NCBI GenBank assembly: GCA_029339195.1
Contig: JAPTJF010000567.1
Span: 1 to 35,169, forward strand
DNA: 35,169 bases
Direction: 5' to 3'
Origin: Micractinium sp. NFX-FRZ
Taxonomy: Eukaryota > Chlorophyta > Trebouxiophyceae > Chlorellales > Chlorellaceae
In this document: positions 18,345 through 28,600 of the stretch, in pieces
Layout: each line of letters opens with the position of its first letter
How positions within the stretch are numbered: position 1 is the first letter of the stretch
Notes under the pieces: model-generated
What the model saw: the letters and a program-made list of their open reading frames with translations, nothing else
Databases searched by the model: none
What the model was told of the DNA's origin: nothing
Program-made: the position numbers and the translations under genes

Positions 18345-21300
18345 CTATACAGGCAGCACAATGGAGGGGAGGGGCTCGTCCTCAGGGGGGCACTCCTCCT
18401 CATACCCCCGCACCTCCTCAAAATCGCCCTGCAGCCAGCCAGCCAGGGAGGGTGAGGGTGTGGGGAGGGGGGATGTCAGGAGGGGATGTGTCGGAGTCTG
18501 CCAGCGAGGCAGCGGCTGGAGGGGCGGCCGTGGGGAGGGCCGGCTTCACAAAAGGAAGGCCTGTGGGCACCGCAGCCCGCAGCTCCCGGCTCTCGCGCCA
18601 GGCTCGGCGGGCGGGGCTGGCCAGCCCGCAAGGTCGCACTCACCTCGCCCCACCTGCCCACACATGGGGCCCCACTGTCCACAAGTGCATGCGACCCAGG
18701 TTTCTGGCGAATGCAAGCGGCCCCCATGCCCCGCCCCACCCCTGAGCAGCTCGGGCCTCACCAGGAGGAAAGTCTCGGGCAGGTCTGCAGAGTTGGTCAT
18801 GCCGCAAATGCCCTCCGTCTGGTTAAGGGGCAGCCAGCTGCGCTCGGGGGGTGGGGGAGGGGAGGGGCACGGAGAGGGGAGCGAGGTGGGGCGCAGGGCA
18901 GCACAAAGCATGGGGCTGCAGCACGGGGTTGCCACGCGGCGCCTGTGCCCGCCCCTCTCCCTCGCCTGCCTTGTCCCCGTGCATGCAGGGTTGCCAACCC
19001 CACTCGTCCCACCACACAAGTCACGCACCCGGCGCTGCCCCATGAAAGAGCCGCCCCCCTAGGCCGTCCCAGGGCTCATTGTCAATCAAGCCTCCGCCCA
19101 TGCACCAAACACCTCGAGCCTCCCCCCACCCCACCTGACAAAGAAGTCCTCCGTCTGCAGGTCCGTAGTGTAGTTGGCCAGCAGCACGTCGGTGAGGGGG
19201 GGCAGCAGGCCTGGGAGGAGGCGGTGGGTAGAGGGGGCGAGGCGGGGGCGGAGCGGCGGTTAGCGGGGCGGTGCATGCCAGAGGAGGGGAGGAGACTGAG
19301 CGGATGGAGCAGCAGGGATGGCAGGCAGGGGCGCAGGCAAGGCAGCAGGTGCTGCACGCTGCGGCGCTGAGTGGCATGGCAAGCGCACCACAGCGCACAG
19401 TGCAGGGAGGTGGGCAGGCACGTCATGGCAAATAGCGCATGCGAGGTGGGGCAGCACGGGGCCAAGGCACGCGTCTCACTTGCGTCCACCGCCGGCATGG
19501 GCAGCTCTGCTCCGATGACGGTGGAGGGGGTCAGGAGGGGGTCCAGGGCGGGATCTGAGGCGGGAGAACACACGCACAAACAGCAGGGGGATGGGGGGGG
19601 TGAGCGAGGGGTGAGCAGCTGGCCAAGGGTTTGGCAGGCTGGGCAGCGCCGGCGCCCCCCAAGGGCAGCACCATCCTGGCTGCATGTGCTCTGGTTGAAG
19701 GCATCAGGTCTGCACGCCCGCCTGCCTGCCTGCCTGGGTACCTGGCCCCCGCCTCCTTCTGTGCTCACCGATGAAGGGCACGGGTGAGGGTGAGGGGGAG
19801 GGCAGCAGCAGGGGGTCCTGCTTCAGCTTGCGCCCAATAGGCACCACCCCCGCAAGGCGCCGGGCCAGCGCGCTCAGCAGGCGGCGCCCCGCGGTGGGTG
19901 CCGCCGGGGCGGGTGCCGCCACCTGCAGCTCAAGCCCCGCATCCACCGTGTTGCCCGTGGTGTCGTTGTATGTGCCGTCGCCAAACGCGGTGGCCTGCTC
20001 CCGGGCCAGCCGCATGGCCGCCTGCATCGCCTCTGCCACGTCTGCCTCGGCGCTCGCCGTCTCGTTGGCAGACAGGACTGCGGGCGGAGAGGTTGGCGGT
20101 GGGGGTGTGTGGGCGAGGCAGGGTGAGGAGTGGGGCGAGAGGCCACGAACGGGCATACAGAGGGGCAGGAGCAGGCACGACCGCGGGCGGGCAGCACACA
20201 TAGCAATCCGCCCCCACCACGGCTGCACCGGCCGCACACGCACTGGCCTTGAGCCCCAGCCAGCCAGCCTGCCTGCCAGCCAGCCAGCCTGCACACCCCC
20301 CACCTGGACACACGCCCCTCCCACCTGACAGCAGCGGCACGGGCTCCACCGGTCCCACCGCGTCAAACAGGGCCCCCTGCCACTCGCACGGCTCTCGAAG
20401 GCGCAGCGAGCAGAGGCCGTCAAGCATGCCGGAGCGCTGGGACTCGAGGTCCAGGGTGACGGCCAGGCGGCCGGGTGTGGGGCTGAGGGGGGCCACGTAG
20501 TATGCCAGGGGCAGGGTGACCAGCAGCTCTGCGCGGGAGGGGGGGCGGGGGGAGGGTGGGAGGGAGGGTAAGGCGCTCAGGGGGACAGTATGCAAGAGCT
20601 GCTGATGAGGGCAGGGTTCTCTGCTGTTGCCGGTGCCGCCCAGGTGTGCCAGCAGACGCAACGGCACTGCGCCCAGCCGCCCCATGCAAAGCACGCACAG
20701 GCCTGCGCTGCGCTCCCTGACCCCGTTTCTCCGCACACCCCTGTGTGCCCGCGGGCCGCACACGCATGCTTGCTTGCTTGCTCACCCACGGCGCGCGCGT
20801 TGGGGGCGTCGATGACCATGGTGCCAACCCGGTTCATGGGGTCGGGGGCAATGGGGTCGTCGCTGGGCAGCACAGCGCCCGTGATGGCGTCCAGCACTGC
20901 GAGCGGGAGGAGGGGTGGGGCGGGGTCAAGATGTGGGCTGGTGAACGGCTGGGCTGGTGAGGTGGAAAGGTGGATGACGTCACGGGCAGGAGCGGCGACA
21001 GCAGCAGAGGGGGTGGGGGAGAGTGGGGGCAGCGACACTTGCGGGGAGAGGGGCGGTGTGCGGGTGGCAGGTGGGGGCCGTGCTTGTGCCTGCTGGTCTC
21101 CCACACCCCTGCTGCCCTCCCTTGCATCTGCCCTCCCCATGCAAAGCTCTACCCTGTTCCAGCCACGAGAGCACACCAATGCACATTCACCAACCAGCAT
21201 GTGCATAAACACGCACATCAGCACCCGCCCACACCTGAGAGGCACTTGGACTCTGGGAGGTACACGTCTCGTGTGCACACCATCCAGGCCTTGACCTCGT

Positions 21301-23048
21301 TGCTGCCCGCCCGGATGCCCTCCCCCTGGCAGCACACACTGCTGGCGATGAAGAGCTTGCACATGGGCCTGCGGGGGTGGGGAGGGGGGCATGGGTGGGG
21401 GGCGGTGAGCAGGCAAGCCAGTGGAACGACAAAACATGGTGGAGAGCTGATAATTGTAGAAGGACGGGACTGGGCTGGAAAGGCAGGTGGAGGTCGTATA
21501 GTGTTTTTTCATCATTGCGCCCTAAGCAGGCAGCATAGCGGGCGGCTGGAGGGGCAGGCGGCGCAGCAGGTAGGCACCAGGCAGCGGCTGGGAATGGCGG
21601 CAGGACAGCACTCACTCTGCGGTGCACATGGGCGGGCCGAGGGGGCCAGAGGGCGCCGGGGCAGGGGCCAGGCCAGGCCCCCCGGGTGAGGGGGACGCTG
21701 GCGCCGGCACAGGGGCTGCAGGGCAGGGGGTGGAGAGCGGGGACAAGCCATACGCAGATTCAGCAGACACAAACCAGCATGCAACGAGTCGAACAGGCAG
21801 TAGAGCGGCTGCAGCCACGCATCCTTCTCAGCACAGCGGCAAGGCCGCGCAGCAGAGCCGACACGAGCAGCGCAGGGGGATTGCCGTGCTCCCGTGCTCC
21901 TAAACACAACACGACAGGACATTCGCCATGCGGGCGGGGCTGCAAAGGCACTCACCGAGAGAATTGGGGGTGGGGCTGTAGTAGGGGGTGGGGATGGGCG
22001 AGGGCGAGTAGGTGGGTGCGAGGGGGGTGGGTGAGTAGGTGGGGACAGGGGTGGGGGTGTAGGGGACGGGGGTGGGAGTGTAAGGAACGGGGGTGTAGGG
22101 GATGGGAGATGGGACGGGGATGACTGGGCTGGGGGAGGGCAGCGGGATGATGGGCGATGGGGACGGCACGACTGGGCTGGGGCTGGGCACGGGGCTGGGA
22201 CTAGGGCTGGGACTGGGGCTGGGGGAGGGTGACGGGGACGGCGAGGGGCTGGGCGTCACGACGGGCTCAGGCGGCGGTGGGCTGGGGCTGGGGGGCGGAG
22301 AGAGGATGGGTTCAGGGGGTGGCGGCGAGGGCTCCACCGGTGGCGAAGGCGAGGGTGAAGGCGGTGGCGGGGAGGGCTTGGGAGGGCGGGGAGGGCGAGG
22401 GGACGGGGGCGGAGGCGGCGAGGGGCTCGGGGGCACGGGGGGCCGGGGTGGTGAGGGTGAGGGCGGCTTGGGGGATGGCGGGGGCAGCGGCGGCGGGTTG
22501 GGCGGGCGCGGGGAGGGAGGCCTGCACACCATCAATGCACACCGGGGAAGCGTCAGACCATCAACAGGTGTAGAGCTGTTGGGGAGACTGACAGCAGCCA
22601 CCAAGCCAAGCAGCAGCAGCAGGAGCAGCAGGAGCAGGTTGACCCCGGCTGCTCCCTCACCGTGGGGAGGGAGGCGGGGGGGAGGGCGGCGGGGGCGCGG
22701 GAGGCGGCGTGCTCGCTGCAGGGGCGGGGCAGGACGCATGGCGGCCAATGATCAGCCACTGTGTGCACGCACATGATGATGCTGCAACAACGCTCCGCCT
22801 CCACAGCTGCAAGCAAATGTTCCATAATCGCACGCCTGGGGCAGCAGCACTGTCCGCTCCGGGCAGCACAGCACTTCCAAGGCGCACAGGGGCACCTCCG
22901 GAGCTCCCACGACGACCCGGTTGAACGCAACCAAACGTGCAAGCACAAGTCACACCTGGTGTGTAGAGGTAGGTGGTGTAGTTGAGGGCGAAGCAGGGCT
23001 TGGCAGGCAGGTTGGGGATGGTCCCCATGGTCCCGTCCCACCGCACCT

Positions 23049-23083
<35 letters not shown>

Positions 23084-25127
23084 GTTCAGGGGTCGGGCAG
23101 CCGCCGCACGTCAAGATGGGCTGTGGGCGAGGAACGGAGGTGTGCCATGCTGTGCTGTGCTGCATGAGGAGGCACCCCCAGCTGCGTCCCAGACGGTCCC
23201 TGGTGCATTAACACCTACGCAGCCGATGCTTGTTCTTCCACAGACCTCTTCCACGTCTGATCCCCTCTTTCGCCTGCGCAGCGGCCACACAGCACAGAGG
23301 CAGGCACTACAAGCAACCCGGGCAGCACGCACCTGGGCATAGGGCCGCGCCGGTCCCAGCAGCGCATCGGTCAGGTTCTGGTGCACCTGCAGGTGTGGTG
23401 GGTGCAGTGAGGACCCGCGGTTACTTCATGCAGGCGGCGCTGGACAGCACAGCACCTGGGCGGCGGAATAGAGTGGACAGCAGCGCGTCTTCTGGACAGG
23501 CATTGTGCGGCTGCGGGACGAGTGTGTTCTGCAGCGGCCGCCTGTGCCTGCTGCCCTCCCCCGAGCCGTGCCGACTAGCGCACCACAGGGCAGCACAGCA
23601 GAACAGCGGCCGTCCAGCTGGTACCTGCCCCTCCCCCCAGGCACCTGGGCGGCCGCGGGTGTGTTGATTCTGACGATGCCCGCCACCCATGCGCCGGGGT
23701 CGTCCCCGCAGGCCGTGTCAATATGGCCGGCCCGGGCAAAGGGGGCGGGGTCGAAAAACTGCACCCCCATGTACCTGCAGCTCACAGCAGGCGCAGGGTT
23801 CCCACAGCAGCGTGAGAGGTGTACGCAGCACGGCGCCTGCCCCAAAGATGCCTGCAAAGATTCCCGCACAGCAGAGATCCCTGCAGAGATCCCTGCAAAG
23901 ATCCCTCCACCAGTTGCCACCCTGGCAGACCACCCCACGGCACCCCCACAGCCCACTCACTGGAAGAAAGCAAGCGGCAGGCCGGGAATGCTTCCAATGC
24001 CTCCCGAGAGCTGCTGCACAAACCACATGAGCGTCACATTATTGGCCGACACATCCGCCAGCGGCGTGAGGCCTGCAGGGGACGGGAGGAGCAGCGCTTG
24101 CAGGCTGTGAGGGGCGCCGCTGCTGCTGCTGCCGGTGCGACTGCATCGATTGCCGCAAACTGCTACCACTGCCCAAGCTGTTGCCTGGGACCAGGCAGGG
24201 AGGGGCGCAGCAGCGCACTGCTGGCTGCTGGCGCCCACCTGGGAACTTGAAAATGACGTTCACACGCACGCCTTGCGCTGGCGGCGGCGGCGGCGAAGGG
24301 GGCGGCGGCGGCGGCGGTTTTGCTGGCGGTATTGCCTGCAAACGGCACAGAAAATGAGCAGTGAGGGCAGCGTTGACTGAGCGTGCAGTGCTGCAGTGCT
24401 GCCGCTGCACACCGTACCAGACTGACTGCCCAAGACTGCCGCCGGTGCAGCAGCCGCAGCTGCTGCGGCAATTGAGGCTGACCCCTCATTCTGACAGACG
24501 CCCAACCGCCCCTGGAATGGGCTGTGTAGCTGCGGGGCCTCCTGCAACGGGCTGTCTGATGCCCCACGCTCGCAGCGGGACAAGGAGGGCGGTGCTGGTG
24601 CTGATGACTCACAATTTGGACATTTTGTAGCTGCCCTTGCAGGGGCTGAACCGGCGGTTGTTGTTGTCCTAACTGTGCTGCAGCAACTCAAAAGCACCAC
24701 AAGTAATGTTGTTAGGGGCAAACGGGTGGGTCAATCAGCAATGGCGACAGCGGCGGCCGGGCAGGCAGCAGCAGGCAGCGCAAGCTGGCGGCGCCGCCAC
24801 TGCCGGCCAGGCCTGCCCAGGAGGTGCACTTGCGGGGCGGCGGGCTGCCAGGTGGTCGCCCCGTCCTCTACTGGAAAGGCTGGGCTGGCCGGCCCGCGTT
24901 CAGGCCGCGTTTTGGCAGCGCGATCTATGAAAGATGCGCGCAATCCGCAATCCGTGCGTGCACGGCCACTGCAGAACCCCTTCTGGCTGCTCAAAGATAG
25001 AGCATACCTGCCAAAGCGTAAAAACCAAGCCCAGCGGGGGCAACGCCCACCCACCTGTCGACCACTTTACACTGCAGCCTAGCAGCGCTAGCAGCAGCAG
25101 CAGCCGGCCGCTGTGTTCTCTTGACAT
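18345..25127 (-). CDS. Gene B: secreted hydroxyproline-rich protein, tandem paralogue of gene A
   Basis: Minus-strand exons, first to last: 25055-25127, 24613-24677, 24239-24335, 23961-24072, 23645-23774, 23333-23386, 22956-23046, 22661-22715, 21956-22521, 21616-21715, 21235-21368, 20786-20896, 20325-20528, 19769-20077, 19480-19554, 19135-19210, 18762-18837 and 18345-18428. Phases agree, giving 803 aa. A signal peptide ([18 protein letters not shown]) precedes a Gln/Pro segment ([14 protein letters not shown]). A globular module follows at about 70-207 ('[20 protein letters not shown]', '[17 protein letters not shown]', '[12 protein letters not shown]'), then a 230-residue SP/PPP stalk. The modules shared with A are '[12 protein letters not shown]', '[15 protein letters not shown]', '[12 protein letters not shown]' and '[18 protein letters not shown]'. 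A GRRLLS segment and an acidic tail also match. NxT/NxS sequons suggest N-glycosylation. A wall or surface role is inferred; no enzyme signature is visible. Confidence 0.87.
23047..23083. repeat. (CAG)n run at the acceptor of gene B exon 7
   Basis: About twelve CAG triplets on the plus strand, so on the minus strand a CTG run directly precedes the CAG|GTGCGG acceptor at 23046/23047 in place of a normal polypyrimidine tract. Confidence 0.85.
23846..23913. repeat. Tandem 12-bp units in gene B intron 4
   Basis: Five imperfect copies of CCTGCAAAGATC lie in the intron between exons 23961-24072 and 23645-23774. On the minus strand each presents TTTGCAGG or CTGCAGG, so the array is a row of acceptor-like motifs upstream of the true acceptor at 23775. 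Confidence 0.7.
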
Positions 25128-25637
25128 CGTGATGCAGTGTTGCTGCTACTGGCGATGCCTGGCCTGTGCAGGCCCGCGCAGGGGAGAGCGCCGCGGGCCG
25201 CCGGCTGGCTGGAAAGCGGGCCCCGTCGTGCACCGCGTTCCTCGGCAGTTCAGGGCTTCTCAGGCCGCTACCGCACCAGATGCACGTTCAAGCCTGCGCT
25301 CCGAGCTTGTGAGCAGGGTATCTGGGGGAGGAGCTTCAAATCCCGAGATGTCTCGAGCTTTGGTTCTTTTCGAACGAGCAGTACCCACGCCTCCAAAACC
25401 TCCTACGGATGAGTCGCATACTATGTGGTTGTGAGGTAATTGCGCGACACCAGATGGCCTGCACCACTGCCGCGGCATGTGCATGCGCAGGGTGCCTGCG
25501 TGCAGCAGTTAGGTAATTGCGCGGCTCTGCTACCCCCATGCCGACTGGATAATTGCATGTAGGTTTTTCTGTAGCCTGTAAACAGGATTAAAAGAGTGCA
25601 TGCCCCAGGTGTCACGGTTCTTGCAAGCAGGCTGCAC
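25128..25637. promoter_or_regulatory. Promoter region of gene B, downstream of the MORN-filamin gene
   Basis: Noticeably AT-richer than the coding DNA on either side. A 13-bp direct repeat AGGTAATTGCGCG occurs at 25434-25446 and 25511-25523, and a related GATAATTGCATG at about 25550. Their position 300-420 bp upstream of the gene B start suggests cis elements, but this is inference. No gene is seen here. Confidence 0.5.
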
Positions 25638-28600
25638 CTAGTTGAGCTCGGCCAGTGCCGCGGCAGCGGCGCGCAGGCCTGCCCTGCCGCCGGGGCGCAC
25701 TGCCACTGCTGGCACGGCCACCGGCCTGGGCCCCGCCGCTGCAACACCAGCAGGGGTGGTTGGGGCGTGCTGGTTGCCGCCACTGGTCGAGCCACCAGTG
25801 CCCCCGCTGCTCATGTCGGCAGCACCAGATGACGAGGAGGCAAGCGGCCCATGCTGCCCATGCTGCTGCTGCAAGTCTGCCGCAACAATCTGCTTCACAG
25901 CCGCCATCATCTCCGCCTGGTCAGGCACCTGCGCCTGCCCAAACGCCTGCTCCAGCTGCGCCCTCATGCTCTGCAGCACAGCAAGGCAGTGGGGCGGGGT
26001 GCGAAGAGCTTGGCACCCAAGGCAGTGTCTCTAGGGAGGAGCGGTCTTGAGGCCCGCCAGCGGCTGCTGCACGGGCCAAGGCTGCCAGGTGGCGTTTTGC
26101 CAGCCACAAACCAAGGAGCGTCGCCTCTCCCCACGCGATCCCCAGTGTGCGCCCTTTCAAACACCCCCCCCCCCCCCAACTCGTCAGGGTCTGCTTCGCA
26201 AACTTTGCAGCAGATGTACAGCCCAAGCAGGCAGGCAAGCACAAAGTGCGGCGCCCCACCTGCAGTCGCTTGGCCTTGTCCGCCTCCTCCCTGGCCTTGC
26301 GCTCCCGCTGCAGCTTGCTGACCTTCCACAGGTCCTCCAGGCTCTCCACAACAGGCACGCCCGGGTTGGCCTGCACACACATGTGCAATGCTTGGTGTTT
26401 GAGGGTGTTTCAGGCATGTGGCATGGCGGGCTGGAGCGGGTCCCCTGTGTGTGCGCCAGACGCCCACACGTCTCGTCAACTGCAGGCTCTCCACACAAGA
26501 GGCACCCTGACCCCGGAATCCCACCCCTTGAAACCGCACACCCCTCTACAGAGAGAGAGAGACACACACACACACACACCTTGATGTACTGGTCCTCCTT
26601 GCTCTCCTTCTTCTTTTGCTGCTCCTCCGAGTCGGAGTCCCACCCCTCCATGCTGCCGTCCGCAGCAGCAAAGGCGGCCGCGGCAATCTGCTCCCACACC
26701 CGCAGCTGGTCGCGCACCGGCGGGGCCAGGGGGGGCACGCCCGGTGGCGCCGCCGCTGGCTGAGCTGCGTCCATGACTGCATCGCTGCCACTGGCAGCGC
26801 CGCTGGCCTCGCTGCTGCCATCGCTGTGCTGCTGTGCCCCCGCTGCTGCTGCTTCATCCCCACTAGCTTGCGCCGCCCCCTCGGTTGCTTCGGCGCCCGC
26901 AACCGCGCCAGCCATCACAGCCGGCACCGCCGCGGGGTCGGAGGCTTGCACCGAGAAGGGTGCACCAGGCAGCGGCTGACCCCGGCACTCGATGTGCAGG
27001 CGCCAGTAGCCAGGGGAGGGGACTGCGGTGGGGTGGCATGGGCATGGAGCAGGCAGTCAATTAGGCAGGCAGGCAGGGCGGTGAGGGCGCCGGTGGCTGG
27101 CTGTGCCAACCGGGTGGATGTGCTAGGGTTGCTATGCCAACTGCAGCAGCTTTGCAGCTGGAGCACCACCACAATAAACAACAGCACATCCCAGGCGCTG
27201 CCACCCAATGCCAGGCAGGGGGGGGGAGCGGGGAGGGGTGCCTGGGTTCGAGGGAAGAAATGGAGGGGCATTGGGCCAGGCAGTGCTCCCACTCACCTGT
27301 GTAGGTGCCCAGGAAGGAGCCGTCCCGCGCCGCCTCCAGCTGCACCGCCACCTCGCTGCCGCCCCCTCCCGACAGGCTGCCCTCCAGGGGCAGCAGCTGG
27401 GCCAGCTGAGCGGGGTCGCCAAACCACCTGCACATAACAAAGTTGCATGTGTCATGAAAACATCTGTCTGTGGTTACTCGCTATTGCTGGACAGTCACAG
27501 ATGTGTGCATCGAGGTTGATGGTGACGTCGTGTGAGCAGGCGCTGTACGGTGTGATGGCGGCAGCGGCTTGTGCAAGTGTGCCAACCGCCTGTCCGCTCA
27601 TTCATGCGAACCAGGACACCGCAGCACTGGCCGGGCAGGAGATCTCATCGACAGCACTGTGCAAGGCTGCTACAGTTAAGCCGCCAGCCCAGCCTGGCCC
27701 TGCTTAAAACTCAGCACCCGCACCTGTTGCCAAACTCGTCGTGTGCGGCCACAATGAAGTGAGCAGGCTGGCCGGCAACGGCAGCGCGGCGGCCCGGCCC
27801 CTCCACCTGGCAGCGCCGCAGGCAGGGCTTGGCGGGCAGCACGCGCAGGGGGTAGGGGGAGTGGGCCACGTGGTCATCGGTGCCTGAACCTGTGGGGTGG
27901 CGCAGCGGGGGTGCAGGGGCGGCAGCGAGTGGTGAAAGGAGAGGGCGGCATGCCACAGCGACTATGCTCTTTACAAGGGGCGGGGACAAGCAGTTGGCAC
28001 CCCAGTGCCCTTGCCGGCCTTGCCTGCTCAGGCTATCATTGTGCAGCACGGCGCGTCACAGCGCACACGACCACAGCGCGCCCCAGCCTCACCCAGCGTG
28101 ACGTGCAGCTCGTACACCCCGGCCACCTCAGCCATATAGCTCACAGCATAGCTGCCATCCCCATTGTCCGTGACCTCTGCCGTCACTGCAGCTGCAAGGG
28201 GGGAGGGGCGTGGTGGGGTGGGCGCGCGCTGGGCGTGCTGAGCTCACAAGACGCGCTGCTCCCGGTGCAGGTAAAAGCAGCCAGGCCAGCCTGGCAGCAA
28301 GGCAGCCTGCACACATAGCATGCCGCACTCGAGCCACGCACCTGCGGCTGCTGCCGCCCCCTGGTCGGGCGCCGAGGTGGCGCCGGTGCTGGTGAGCCAG
28401 AGGGAGACTTGGAACTCGTCGCCGCCGCTCAGCCGCTTGCAGCCGCTCTCATCGCGCGCCTGCAGGTGGGGGTGGGGGTTGTGGGATGCTCGGATGGGCC
28501 CAAGCTGCCCGCGCACCCCACACTTCCTGTCCATCCCCTCCTCTTTGTCGCTTGCCAACCCATGTGCTGCGTGCCAGCATACCATGGCACACCTGCCGCT

